A DNA stretch of 45,273 nt, taken from the NCBI GenBank assembly GCA_003645455.1, contig QNFE01000011.1, positions 1 to 45,273 of the forward strand, written 5' to 3'. Of this stretch, positions 17,858-26,226 are shown piece after piece. Under the pieces are notes generated by a model, which saw nothing but the letters and a program-made list of their open reading frames with translations, was not told where the DNA came from and did no database searches. Origin of the DNA: Gammaproteobacteria bacterium (GTDB taxonomy: Bacteria; Pseudomonadota; Gammaproteobacteria; QNFE01). Position 1 is the first letter of the stretch. Every line of letters begins with the position of its first letter. The position numbers and the translations under genes are program-made.

Positions 17858-18991
17858 TCAAATATATTTTTGTTTTTTTGTGGTAACTTTTACTAAGTAT
17901 TTGCGGGCTTCGGCATGTTGGAGGTTTTTTTGTAAATACTGATAAACCTGATTTGAGTTTAATTGATTTATTTTATTGAATGCTGTGTTTCTGCTTTTAG
18001 AAAATGACCGTAACACATTACCTGCACCAGTATTATAAGCGGCTATTACGCAGTATTCTTGGGATTTTTTATTTTTTATTTTTGCAAGATAACGATCATA
18101 CAAAATTGACAGATATGCCGTCCCCATCTCAATATTATTGTCGGCATTTAATAGATAATTTTTGCTGGGAATGCCATCTTTTTTATACAACAGGCGATAA
18201 GCATCAACACCTGCGGTTTTTGGCACAATCTGCATCAGTCCATAAGCTGGAATATGACTCATAGCATAGGGATTAAAACTACTTTCGGTTTCAATTATAG
18301 CATATATTATTGCCTGATCTACATTAAATCTTTTGGATTGTTTTATAACCTGATTATAGTATTTTTGTTGTTGATTTTTTTGTTGATTTTTTACCATTTT
18401 GAAAGTCACAAAATAGATTTTTTTATTTTTTACAGTTGCAGTTTGATAGTTATTTTGTAATAAATAATCTGCATAATTGCCCGCACGCCAACCCCAACGA
18501 ATCGGTTTTTGGTCCATATCAAGAACAAGGTTATATAAAAAAGGTTGTTTGCCGATTATTATTTGTTTATCGCTTAGAATATCAACCTCGTGAGGGTCAT
18601 CAGGAGCAAGCAGAGTATTTATAATGGCTTTTTTTAGAGTTTCTAACGGTTTTTGTGTTTTGATGCTTTGAACTTTTATAATGCCTGTATCAAAATTTAC
18701 AATGGCGCGAGTTTGATATTTATCAGTATATTTTACATATTCACGAGGCTTGGGGGCTTTTTTATCGCCCCATTTTTCAGAGGCTTTTTTGAATATATTG
18801 CTTATTTTTTCGTGGAATAATTTGTCTAATTCGCTAATTCCTGTTTTGGGCAATTTTTTACTAATATTCTTAGGAATCTTACCATGTCTTATATCATCAG
18901 CAGTATCTATGGTGTCGTTTATATCACTAATACTGCAAGCGCTCATAACAGATAAGGATAAAAATGATAAAAAATTACGCCGATTAAGCAT
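17858..18991 (-). CDS. mltC: Membrane-bound lytic murein transglycosylase C
   Basis: MltC cleaves glycan strands to 1,6-anhydro-muramyl products at the outer membrane. The 377 residues include the MltC-specific N domain (REYVKYTDKYQTRAIVNFDT; QPFLYNLVLD; PIRWGWRAGNYADYLL, all matching E. coli MltC) and the SLT domain with ETESSFNPYA (catalytic Glu236), GLMQIVPKTAG and YNTGAGNVLR. The start MLNRRNFLSFLSLSVMSACS has a lipobox Cys19 and also a twin-arginine-like RRNFL, unusual for this family, so export route is uncertain. It lies 8 bp after infC, where rpmI and rplT are usually found. Confidence 0.92.
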   Translation of the reverse strand: MLNRRNFLSFLSLSVMSACSISDINDTIDTADDIRHGKIPKNISKKLPKTGISELDKLFHEKISNIFKKASEKWGDKKAPKPREYVKYTDKYQTRAIVNFDTGIIKVQSIKTQKPLETLKKAIINTLLAPDDPHEVDILSDKQIIIGKQPFLYNLVLDMDQKPIRWGWRAGNYADYLLQNNYQTATVKNKKIYFVTFKMVKNQQKNQQQKYYNQVIKQSKRFNVDQAIIYAIIETESSFNPYAMSHIPAYGLMQIVPKTAGVDAYRLLYKKDGIPSKNYLLNADNNIEMGTAYLSILYDRYLAKIKNKKSQEYCVIAAYNTGAGNVLRSFSKSRNTAFNKINQLNSNQVYQYLQKNLQHAEARKYLVKVTTKKQKYI

Positions 18992-18999
18992 GGCAGTTA

Positions 19000-19521
19000 T
19001 CAGAGCTTTTTAAGCGGAGCTAAAACCATTATCATCTGCCTGCCCTCTAATTTTGGCATGGCCTCAACCTGAGTTATGTCTTTTAAATCCTCTTCAATTC
19101 TTGTTAACATATTCATTCCTAACTCACGATGATCCATCTCGCGCCCTCTAAAGCGAATCGTAATTTTTGTTTTGTCGCCATTTTCAATAAACTTTTTAGC
19201 ATTGCGAAGTTTAATATTATAATCTCCTATATCAGTTACTGGACGAAATTTAATCTCTTTGATTGTGGTTTTTTTTTGTTTTTTACGAGAACCTGCAACT
19301 TTCTTTTTTTTGTCAAATACATACTTGCCATAGTCTAAAATTCGGCATACAGGTGGGTTAGCATTTGGCACAATTTCAACTAAATCAAGGTTTGCATCAG
19401 ATGCATGCTTGCGTGCATCAATTATAGACATAACTCCCTGTTGGTTGCCGTCTTTGTCAATCAACCTTACCTCTTTGGCAAATATTTTTTCATTGACTCT
19501 AGTTCTTTTAATGGTTGCGAT
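19000..19521 (-). CDS. infC: Translation initiation factor IF-3, probable ATC start
   Basis: IF-3 keeps ribosomal subunits apart and checks the start codon. Two domains are visible: RLIDKDGNQQGVMSIIDARK with LDLVEIVPNANPPVCRILDY, then a lysine-rich linker and EIKFRPVTDIGDYNIKLRNA with FRGREMDHRELG. There is no ATG or GTG before the conserved KRTRVNEKIFAKEVRL. A strong AAGGAGGT (reverse complement of 19528-19535) stands 7 bases before ATC at 19519-19521. An ATT three codons further in (19510-19512) is the alternative. Rare AUU/AUC/AUA starts are the known basis of IF-3 autoregulation, because IF-3 rejects its own start codon. That gives 173 residues (E. coli 180). It follows thrS. Confidence 0.9.
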   Translation of the reverse strand: MATIKRTRVNEKIFAKEVRLIDKDGNQQGVMSIIDARKHASDANLDLVEIVPNANPPVCRILDYGKYVFDKKKKVAGSRKKQKKTTIKEIKFRPVTDIGDYNIKLRNAKKFIENGDKTKITIRFRGREMDHRELGMNMLTRIEEDLKDITQVEAMPKLEGRQMIMVLAPLKKL

Positions 19522-19558
19522 ATTTATACCTCCTTGGTATTTTAATTTAAATCAAAAC

Positions 19559-19605
19559 TTTTGCATAAATCAAACATAACTAAACAATACTTGATTTATC
19601 CAAAA
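19559..19605. repeat. Degenerate family A element overlapping the thrS stop
   Basis: TTTTGCATAAATCAA (19559-19573) pairs with TTGATTTATCCAAAA (19591-19605) with one mismatch. The arms resemble the CTTTGCATAAATCAA ends seen elsewhere. The right arm covers the last residues and stop of thrS, so the element provides the end of that gene. It lies between thrS and the infC leader, where it could fold in the mRNA. Confidence 0.55.
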
Positions 19606-21480
19606 ATTTTAAAATCTTTAACTGATGAAAATTCTTTATTTTCACCTGATAAACTGCGAGCTGTAATTGTGCCTGATTCCATCTCTTTGTCCCCGATTAT
19701 CATCATAAATGGGGTTTTATTATTGCAAGCTTTGCGAATTTTATAACTTATTTTTTCATTTGAAAAATCACTCTTAGCACGGATATTTAACTTTTTTAAT
19801 TCTTGCAATATCTCGCTTGCATAATCTTGTTGTTGCTCACTTATGTTAGCAATTATAACCTGCACGGGAGCTAACCAAAAGGGTAGTTTGCCAGCATAGT
19901 GTTCAATTAAAATGCCGATAAATCGCTCAATTGATCCCAAAATTGCCCGATGTAACATAACCGGTGTTTTTTTGTCACCATTTTTATCAATATAGGTAGC
20001 ATCTAATCTGCCGGGCATTGAAAAATCAACCTGCATAGTGCCACATTGCCACACCCGATCCAAACAATCTTTTAAAGAAAATTCAATTTTAGGGCCATAA
20101 AAAGCTCCCTCTCCTGGTTTTATTTCATATTTTATCTGTTTTTTTTGTAGGGCATCTTCTAAGGCTTTCTCTGCTTCATCCCAGATTTTATCGTCCCCTA
20201 CTCTCTTTGCAGGACGAGTTGATAATGCCACCTCAATCTCATTAAAACCAAAGTGTCTATATACCTCATACACCAAATCAATAAAAGCTAAAACCTCAGA
20301 TGATATTTGCTCTTTGCTACAAAAAATATGGGCATCATCTTGAATAAAATTCCGCAATCTCATAAGTCCGTGTAAAGTGCCAGAGGGTTCATTACGATGA
20401 CACGAGCCGAACTCTGCCATTCTAAGTGGCAAGTCTTTATAAGAGGTCAGAGTTGTATTATAAATTTGAATATGACAAGGGCAATTCATAGGTTTGATGG
20501 CATACTCTCTATTCTCAACCGAGGTGGTAAACATCTGCTCTTTGAATTTATCCCAATGTCCTGATCTCTCCCACAGGCTCCGATCAACCATTTCAGGAGT
20601 TCGCACCTCGGTATAATTTTTTTCATTGAGAATTTTGCGAATATAATCAACAATAATGTTATAAATTATCCAGCCATCATTATGCCAAAACACCATGCCT
20701 GGGGATTCAGGTTGCAGATGAAAAAGATTTAACGCGGTGGCTAATTTGCGATGATCTCGTTTTTTTGCTTCATCTAACTTATTTAAATGTTGTTTAAGTT
20801 GTTTTTTGTGAGAGAATGCCACCCCATATATTCTTTGCAACATTTCATTATTGCTATCTCCTCGCCAATAAGAACCTGCTATTTTGGTAAGTTTAAAATG
20901 CCCTAAAAAACCTGTTGATGGCACATGAGGACCGCGACATAAATCTGTGAAATCATCTTGGGTATATAGGGATATAGGCTGGTTTTTATCAAGATCTGCT
21001 ATTATTTTAGTTTTGTAGGTTTCATTGATACCATTAAAATAATCAATAACATCTGTGAGGTTCATTTCTGTGCGAATAAGAGGAATATCTTTTTTGACAA
21101 GTTCCTGCATTTTGTTTTCAATCTTGGTTAAATCTTCTGGCGTAAATGGTTCAGAGGTTGCAAAGTCATAATAAAACCCATAATCAATCACAGGACCTAT
21201 GGTAACCTGCACCTTAGGATATAGTTGTTTGACGGCATGGGCTAAAAGATGGGCTGTGGAGTGGCGAATAATTTGCACCCCCTCATCTGTCTGGGAGGTT
21301 ATTATTGATAATTTAATATTGTTTTTGATAATATGTGAAGTATCATACAAAACCCCATCAATACAGCCTGCCACAGCAACCTTAAACAAACCGCTACCGA
21401 TTGCCAAAGCAACATCTGCTATACTTACATCTTTATCAAAATTTTTAATACTACCATCTGGTAGTGTAATATCTGGCATA
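19596..21480 (-). CDS. thrS: Threonyl-tRNA synthetase
   Basis: ThrRS charges tRNA-Thr and edits mis-attached serine. From the ATG at 21480 the protein has 627 residues: TGS domain (PDITLPDGSIKNFDKDVSIA), editing domain with HSTAHLLAHAVKQLYP, catalytic core with the zinc-site KPMNCPCHIQIYN, motif 2 RNFIQDDAHIF, motif 3 PVMLHRAILGSIERFIGIL, and the anticodon-binding domain. A GTG three codons upstream is possible, but the family begins at MPDITLPDG. The order thrS-infC is ancestral. The last residues are formed by a repeat arm, so the C-terminus may differ slightly from relatives. Confidence 0.95.
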
Positions 21481-21498
21481 ATCCTCACAAAAAAATAA

Positions 21499-21575
21499 TG
21501 GTAGTCGCAAGTGGATTCGAACCACCGACCCCCACCATGTCAAGGTGGTGCTCTAACCAACTGAGCTATGCGACT
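21499..21575 (-). tRNA. tRNA-Val (GAC)
   Basis: The minus strand folds into a full cloverleaf: acceptor AGTCGCA with TGCGACT, D-arm GCTCAGTTGGTTAGAGC, anticodon stem CCACC/GGTGG around loop TTGACAT (anticodon GAC), T-arm GGTTCGAATCC, discriminator A and encoded CCA. It is 77 nt long. It precedes thrS by 18 bp in the same direction and probably shares its promoter. Confidence 0.95.
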
Positions 21576-21591
21576 ACAATAAAAAACAAGT

Positions 21592-21619
21592 ATTATAGTT
21601 TATTTTTAAAAAAAATCAA
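21592..21619 (-). promoter_or_regulatory. Predicted sigma-70 promoter for tRNA-Val and possibly thrS-infC
   Basis: On the minus strand TTGATT (21614-21619) and TATAAT (21592-21597) are separated by 16 bases, and the -10 box ends 16 bases before the tRNA 5' end. This is a near-consensus arrangement. I see no other promoter between the tRNA and thrS. Confidence 0.7.
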
Positions 21620-21679
21620 ATTTAATCCGCAAAACAAACGATTAATCATCGTATTTAAGTCATTATCGCACAATACACC

Positions 21680-21746
21680 GTAGGGGCGAACCTATGTGTT
21701 CGCCATAGTTTTGTGATTATGGCAAACACATAGGTAAAGCCACTAC
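21680..21746. repeat. Imperfect inverted repeat (GTAGGGGCGAACCTATGTG type)
   Basis: GTAGGGGCGAACCTATGTG and a trailing GTTCGCCATA pair with TATGGCAAACACATAGGTAAAG and CACTAC on the other side of a short loop. The stem is long but has several mismatches. Similar GTAGGGGCGA repeats are common as dispersed sequences in many bacteria. It starts 104 bp upstream of tRNA-Val and ends 5 bp beyond the stop of the methyltransferase, where it could act as its terminator. Confidence 0.65.
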
Positions 21747-21751
21747 ATATC

Positions 21752-22534
21752 TTATTTTTTGGCTAACACATTGATGCGACGAAATGTTTCAAAACAAGTT
21801 CCTTCTGGCTGGCTTGTTTCTTCAATCATCTGCTTTATTACAGTATCCCTAAATTCCTTTTTATCTTTCTCTTTAATGTGCATCAAAAATGGAACAATAC
21901 TTGGCTGATCTATCCATTTAATCATTGTCTCTTTATCTGGAAAATTTCTGTCTGCGTTCTCTCCCCAGACTTTAATTTCTGAAAAAAGAGATTGTCCCAT
22001 TAATAATTTATATTCATTTATTTTTGGCATATACCAAGGCCAAATAAAATCTTTAAAATATTTTTTATATCTTGGGTATTTTATTATCCGCTTAATTGCT
22101 TTTAAAAAATTAGAACAGTTCTCATTAGCTGCAAAATTGAACCTAACAATCCCATTATTCTTTAATGCCATATAAATATTTGCAAGCAATTGTTTGTGAT
22201 TTTTTATCCAGTGAAGAGCTGCATTTGAAACAACGATATCAAATTTATCTAAATAACGAATTGTATTTATATCAAGAAGTTTAAAATCTATATTGTCTAA
22301 TTTGTATGTTTTTTTTGCTGTGTTAATCATACCTTTGGAGGCATCAATTCCTACAACATATCCGTTTGGCACATGTTTGGATAAAAGGGCGGTTATAGTG
22401 CCATCACCACAACCTAAGTCAAGAATATGCTCCGTGCCGTCTAACTTTAATTCTGAAATTAATTTAGAACCCCATTCTTTCTGGTGATTTGAGGCTTCTC
22501 TGTATTTTTCTCCATCAAAGTCAAAGGTTGTCAT
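21752..22534 (-). CDS. Class I SAM-dependent methyltransferase (Tam-like)
   Basis: The 260-residue protein has the class I methyltransferase motifs HILDLGCGDGTITALLS (SAM-binding), VVGIDASKGMI, DFKLLDIN and DIVVSNAALHWIKNH. The NAALHW stretch and overall length are shared with trans-aconitate 2-methyltransferase (Tam) and related small-molecule methyltransferases. The substrate is not shown by sequence, so I give no gene symbol. It lies between tRNA-Ser and tRNA-Val, facing the same way, separated by 45 bp and about 176 bp, and probably represents an inserted gene within an older tRNA region. Confidence 0.8.
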   Translation of the reverse strand: MTTFDFDGEKYREASNHQKEWGSKLISELKLDGTEHILDLGCGDGTITALLSKHVPNGYVVGIDASKGMINTAKKTYKLDNIDFKLLDINTIRYLDKFDIVVSNAALHWIKNHKQLLANIYMALKNNGIVRFNFAANENCSNFLKAIKRIIKYPRYKKYFKDFIWPWYMPKINEYKLLMGQSLFSEIKVWGENADRNFPDKETMIKWIDQPSIVPFLMHIKEKDKKEFRDTVIKQMIEETSQPEGTCFETFRRINVLAKK

Positions 22535-22579
22535 TAGTTTGTTCTACAATTTTTAAGCATAATAATCACATAAAATATT

Positions 22580-22667
22580 TGGTGGAGAGAGAGGGATTCG
22601 AACCCTCGATACCCTAAGGTATACACACTTTCCAGGCGTGCGCCTTCGACCACTCGGCCATCTCTCC
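22580..22667 (-). tRNA. tRNA-Ser (GGA)
   Basis: The 88-nt cloverleaf has acceptor GGAGAGA/TCTCTCC, the long variable arm of class II tRNAs (about GTGTATACCTTAGGGTATC), anticodon loop CTGGAAA with anticodon GGA, T-arm GGTTCGAATCC and encoded CCA. The base before CCA reads A, whereas E. coli serine tRNAs have G at this discriminator position. Confidence 0.94.
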
Positions 22668-22718
22668 GGTATTTAATTGATAATTGACAATGGATAATAG
22701 ATAATTTTTTTCATGCTT

Positions 22719-23090
22719 TTATTTGGCATTATTTTGTTTGGATGTTTTTATTATTGATGTCAATAGTTTTAATAATTCTGTGATATCTATTATAATTGAA
22801 TCATATGATTTATCATCAAAATAATCTGATTTGTGTAATAATTTTAACCAATATTCTGTCTCTTTTGCCTCTTTTAATGCTATTGATAATTTATGAATAA
22901 AGTCTGCTTTACTTTCTGCTTGCTGAGATTCGCAAATCAATGCACCGATTGCTGTGCCACTTCTCAATAATTGTTTTGATAAAACATATTCATTTTTTGA
23001 TTGCAAAAATTTATAAAGCTTTACTATTCTTAGTGCAAAAGTAAAAGATTTGTCTTCCACAGGATTTTGTTTTATATTATCAATTGTCAA
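22719..23090 (-). CDS. Four-helix bundle protein (23S rRNA IVS-type family)
   Basis: The sequence EDKSFTFALRIVKLYKFLQS, then VLSKQLLRSGTAIGALICES, QAESKADFIHKLSIALKEAK and ETEYWLKLL is the hallmark of the small four-helix bundle family first found in 23S rRNA intervening sequences. Function is unknown. The longest frame starts at TTG (23090); a GTG nine codons later at VEDKSF gives a more usual N-terminus. The gene sits between tRNA-Ser and tRNA-Leu and is bordered by AT-rich AATTGATAATTGACAAT-type sequence in inverted orientation, which suggests it was inserted into the tRNA array. Confidence 0.85.
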   Translation of the reverse strand: MTIDNIKQNPVEDKSFTFALRIVKLYKFLQSKNEYVLSKQLLRSGTAIGALICESQQAESKADFIHKLSIALKEAKETEYWLKLLHKSDYFDDKSYDSIIIDITELLKLLTSIIKTSKQNNAK

Positions 23091-23114
23091 TTTTCAACTT
23101 TCAATTAAAGAAGG

Positions 23115-23202
23115 TGGTGCCCAGGGCCGGAATCGAACCGGCACGGATTATACATCCGAGGGATTTTAAGTCCCTTGCGTCTACCAATTTCGCCACCTGG
23201 GC
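23115..23202 (-). tRNA. tRNA-Leu (UAA)
   Basis: The 88-nt class II cloverleaf has acceptor GCCCAGG/CCTGGGC, D-arm GCGAAATTGGTAGACGC, anticodon loop ACTTAAAAT with TAA, long variable arm (CTCGGATGTATAATCCGTG), T-arm GGTTCGATTCC, discriminator A and CCA. It is third in the Gly-Cys-Leu order that matches E. coli glyW-cysT-leuZ. Confidence 0.95.
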
Positions 23203-23280
23203 TTTCTTGTTAATTGAAAATGGTTAATTGATAATGGAGAATTTAAGGTTATTTTCAATTTTCAATTTTCAATTAAAGAG

Positions 23281-23354
23281 TGGAGGCTGAGGTCGGAATC
23301 GAACCGGCGTCCACGGCTTTGCAGGCCGCTGCATAACCACTCTGCTACTCAGCC
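23281..23354 (-). tRNA. tRNA-Cys (GCA)
   Basis: The 74-nt cloverleaf has acceptor GGCTGAG/CTCAGCC, anticodon loop CTGCAAA with GCA, T-arm GGTTCGATTCC, discriminator T as expected for cysteine and encoded CCA. Between it and tRNA-Leu are 78 bp of low-complexity AATTGAAAAT-type sequence. Confidence 0.95.
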
Positions 23355-23374
23355 ATTTTTATTTTATTGCAAAA

Positions 23375-23400
23375 TAAAAAAACCTCACACGGACGAGGTT
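23375..23400 (-). terminator. Rho-independent terminator or processing hairpin after tRNA-Gly
   Basis: In the minus direction AACCTCGTCCGTGTGAGGTT forms a 6-7 bp stem followed directly by TTTTTT, 10 bases after the end of tRNA-Gly. If it acts as a terminator, downstream Cys and Leu tRNAs would need partial readthrough or their own promoter. Confidence 0.7.
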
Positions 23401-23409
23401 TTTAGAGTT

Positions 23410-23484
23410 TGGAGCGGGAAACGAGGCTCGAACTCGCGACCCCAACCTTGGCAAGGTTGTGCTCTACCACTGAGCTACTCCCGC
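23410..23484 (-). tRNA. tRNA-Gly (GCC)
   Basis: The 75-nt cloverleaf has acceptor GCGGGAG paired with TTCCCGC (one mismatch-like end pair), D-arm GCTCAGTGGTAGAGC, anticodon stem CAACC/GGTTG around TTGCCAA (GCC), T-arm with GTTCGAG, discriminator T and CCA. It is first in the tRNA run. Confidence 0.95.
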
Positions 23485-23512
23485 TTAATTAAAACTTAAT
23501 TAGAATTGCTGT

Positions 23513-23540
23513 ATTATATTTATTTCTACACAAAAGTCAA
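23513..23540 (-). promoter_or_regulatory. Predicted promoter for the tRNA-Gly-Cys-Leu run
   Basis: On the minus strand TTGACT (23535-23540) and TATAAT (23513-23518) are spaced by 16 bases, with the tRNA starting 28 bases past the -10. It is back to back with the promoter of rlmE-ftsH. Confidence 0.8.
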
Positions 23541-23545
23541 GTTTT

Positions 23546-23574
23546 TTGTTATGTTGTTTTTTTTTTGCTATAAT
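23546..23574 (+). promoter_or_regulatory. Predicted promoter for rlmE-ftsH
   Basis: TTGTTA (23546-23551), 17 bases, then TATAAT (23569-23574), 33 bases before the rlmE ATG. The -35 boxes of this promoter and the tRNA-Gly promoter are only 5 bp apart, so the two may compete for polymerase. Confidence 0.7.
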
Positions 23575-23607
23575 TTGAAAATTTTATGCAACAGTCAATT
23601 TACAACA

Positions 23608-24228
23608 ATGAAGAGATCAAAATCATCTGCTAAGTGGTTAGATAGGCACTTTAATGATGAGTATGTCAAAAAAGCAAGGCAATTGGGGCTAAGGTCGCGT
23701 GCTGTTTTTAAGTTGATGGAAATTGACGAGAAATATAATCTTTTTTCTGCCAATCAGAGGGTTGTTGACCTGGGATCTGCCCCTGGTGGATGGAGCGAAT
23801 ATGTTGTTAAAAAAATAGGCAAGAGTGGGGTAATTGTTGCCACAGATATTTTGCCGATGGATAAAATATTAGGGGTTAAATTTGTCCAAGGAGATTTTTC
23901 TTGTAATGAGACACTTGACAAACTTACCAATTTAATAGATAATAGCAGGTTTGATGTTGTGTTGTCTGATATGGCACCAAATATGAGCGGAGTAAAAGCC
24001 ATTGACCAACCTAAGAGTGAATTTCTTAATGAATTGGCATTAGATTTCGCCATCAAAACCTTAAAAAAAGATGGTAATTTTATCTGTAAAACCTTTGCAG
24101 GTGCAGGTTTTGAAAGCTTTTATCGCACTTTAAAAAATGAGTTTATAAGTGTTCGCACTTTTAAACCAAAATCGTCTCGCAGCCACAGTGCTGAGAGTTT
24201 TATCTTGGCATTTAACAAAAAAATATGA
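23608..24228 (+). CDS. rlmE: 23S rRNA 2'-O-ribose U2552 methyltransferase RlmE
   Basis: RlmE (FtsJ/RrmJ) methylates U2552 in the A-loop of 23S rRNA, late in 50S assembly. From ATG 23608 the protein has 206 residues with SAM motif [10 protein letters not shown] (54-63) and the catalytic tetrad Lys35, Asp121, Lys161, Glu196, each three residues earlier than in E. coli (38, 124, 164, 199). I chose this start over the upstream in-frame one because the family starts with [10 protein letters not shown]. Overlap ATGA with ftsH; the rlmE-ftsH order is conserved in gammaproteobacteria. Confidence 0.95.
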   Translation: MKRSKSSAKWLDRHFNDEYVKKARQLGLRSRAVFKLMEIDEKYNLFSANQRVVDLGSAPGGWSEYVVKKIGKSGVIVATDILPMDKILGVKFVQGDFSCNETLDKLTNLIDNSRFDVVLSDMAPNMSGVKAIDQPKSEFLNELALDFAIKTLKKDGNFICKTFAGAGFESFYRTLKNEFISVRTFKPKSSRSHSAESFILAFNKKI

Positions 24229-26222
24229 AAAACTTTTTATTATGGTTAGTTATTATCGCAGTGCTTATGTTCGTTTTTGAAAAATTTGACACCGCAGGAG
24301 GTGGTAGCACAGACATAAGTTATAGTGAATTTATCAAAAAAGCCAAAAATGGCGAGATTGCTACGGTCATTATTGATGGCAAAAACATCCAGGGGCAATA
24401 TCGCAATGAATTATCTTTTGCCACCGTAAGCCCTGAAACGGACAACAAAGCGATGATAGGTGATTTATTGGATTCAGGCGTTAATATTCACGGCGAATCT
24501 GCTCAAAATAACAATATTTTATTAGGATTTTTAGCCAACTGGTTTCCTTTGTTAATGCTGGCGGGGATTTGGTTTTTCTTTATGCGCCAGATGGGTGGTG
24601 GTTTAGGCGGTGCAGGAGGTCGTGGCAACCCATTATCTTTTGGCAAAAGCAAAGCTAAGATGTTAAGCGAAGACCAAATTAAAATCACTTTTGATGATGT
24701 TGCAGGTATTGACGAGGCAAAAGAAGAGGTGGGAGAATTAGTAGATTTTTTAAAAGATCCTGGTAAGTATCAAAAACTCGGTGGTATAATTCCACGTGGA
24801 GTTTTGATGGTAGGGTCTCCTGGTACTGGCAAAACTCTGATAGCAAAAGCCATCGCAGGTGAGGCTAAAGTGCCGTTTTTTACTATATCTGGGTCTGATT
24901 TTGTTGAAATGTTCGTAGGTGTCGGTGCCTCTCGGGTTCGCGATATGTTTGAGCAGGCAAAAAAACATGCACCTTGTATTATTTTTATTGATGAGATTGA
25001 TGCAGTCGGTGGCAAACGAGGTGGTGGTATGGGTGGCGGACATGATGAACGCGAACAAACTCTAAACCAACTTTTGGTAGAGATGGATGGCTTTGAGGGC
25101 AATGAGGGAGTTATTGTGTTAGCTGCCACCAACCGCCCTGAAATTTTGGATAATGCCCTATTGCGCCCTGGTAGATTTGATCGACAAGTAGTTATCTCTT
25201 TGCCTGATATCAGAGGGCGAGAAAAAATATTAAAAGTTCACGTTAGAAAATTACCTAACCTTGCCAAAATAGATCTGGCAAAAATTGCCCGTGGAACTCC
25301 TGGTTTTTCCGGAGCTGATTTAGCAAATCTTGTTAATGAAGCCGCTTTATTTGCTGCCAAATCTGATAAAACTATTGTTTCAATGGATGATTTTGAAAAA
25401 GCCAAAGATAAAATTATTATGGGGGCAGAACGCCAATCTTTGGTGATGGACGAGAGTGAAAAAGAAATGACAGCTTATCACGAAGCGGGCCATGCTATCA
25501 TCGGTAAATTAGTGCCAGAACACGACCCGGTATATAAGGTAAGTATTATTCCTCGTGGGCGTGCACTCGGGGTTACTATGTTTTTGCCAGATCAAGACCG
25601 ATATAGTCATTCCAAACAAAGATTAGAATCACAAATTTGCTCAATGTATGGCGGTAGAATTGCCGAGGAATTAATTTATGGCAAAGATAAAGTATCAACA
25701 GGTGCCTCAAATGATATTGAACGTGCCACAGAAATTGCTCGTAATATGGTATTAAGATGGGGCTTATCAGAAAAAATGGGACCGATAAACTATGTGGGTG
25801 CCGAACAGGAAAATTATCTTGGAATGCCATCTGATAATAGCCAGATGGTATCAGATGCCACAGCTCAAGACATTGACAAAGAAATCCGCAAATTTATTGA
25901 TGACAACTATAAAAAATCATATAAATTATTAACAGATAATATTGATATTTTACATGCCATGGCAAAAGCCTTGATAAAATATGAAACAATTGATGAAAAA
26001 CAAATAAGTAATGTTATGGCAAAAAAAGAGGCAGGCGAACCAGAGGATTGGATTGAACAAGATCGATTAAAAAAGAAAAAAGAAAGAGAGGCAAAAGCTA
26101 ATACAAAAGCAAAAACTAAAACTAAAAAAACGACTGCTGCAAAAAACAAAACAACAAAAAAAACTCCTGTAAAAAAACCTGCAACCGCCAAAGCAAAACC
26201 TGTGCCAAAAAATAAAAAATAA
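24225..26222 (+). CDS. ftsH: ATP-dependent zinc protease FtsH with lysine-rich tail
   Basis: FtsH is the membrane AAA+ protease that removes damaged membrane proteins and regulators such as LpxC. Two membrane segments (about 4-18 and 100-120) flank a short periplasmic domain. Then come Walker A GSPGTGKT (197-204), Walker [13 protein letters not shown], the second region of homology RPGRFDRQV, and the zinc site HEAGH (about 419-423). The last 50 or so residues are almost only Lys, Ala, Thr and Pro ([19 protein letters not shown]), a histone H1-like extension that E. coli FtsH lacks. Its role is unknown. It follows rlmE with a 4-base overlap, and ends 4 bp before the next gene. Confidence 0.95.
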   Translation: MKNFLLWLVIIAVLMFVFEKFDTAGGGSTDISYSEFIKKAKNGEIATVIIDGKNIQGQYRNELSFATVSPETDNKAMIGDLLDSGVNIHGESAQNNNILLGFLANWFPLLMLAGIWFFFMRQMGGGLGGAGGRGNPLSFGKSKAKMLSEDQIKITFDDVAGIDEAKEEVGELVDFLKDPGKYQKLGGIIPRGVLMVGSPGTGKTLIAKAIAGEAKVPFFTISGSDFVEMFVGVGASRVRDMFEQAKKHAPCIIFIDEIDAVGGKRGGGMGGGHDEREQTLNQLLVEMDGFEGNEGVIVLAATNRPEILDNALLRPGRFDRQVVISLPDIRGREKILKVHVRKLPNLAKIDLAKIARGTPGFSGADLANLVNEAALFAAKSDKTIVSMDDFEKAKDKIIMGAERQSLVMDESEKEMTAYHEAGHAIIGKLVPEHDPVYKVSIIPRGRALGVTMFLPDQDRYSHSKQRLESQICSMYGGRIAEELIYGKDKVSTGASNDIERATEIARNMVLRWGLSEKMGPINYVGAEQENYLGMPSDNSQMVSDATAQDIDKEIRKFIDDNYKKSYKLLTDNIDILHAMAKALIKYETIDEKQISNVMAKKEAGEPEDWIEQDRLKKKKEREAKANTKAKTKTKKTTAAKNKTTKKTPVKKPATAKAKPVPKNKK

Positions 26223-26226
26223 AAAA

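Noticed and set aside
24750-25132. Minus-strand open frames opposite ftsH
   Set aside because: They mirror conserved FtsH codons and have no ribosome site or recognisable domain.
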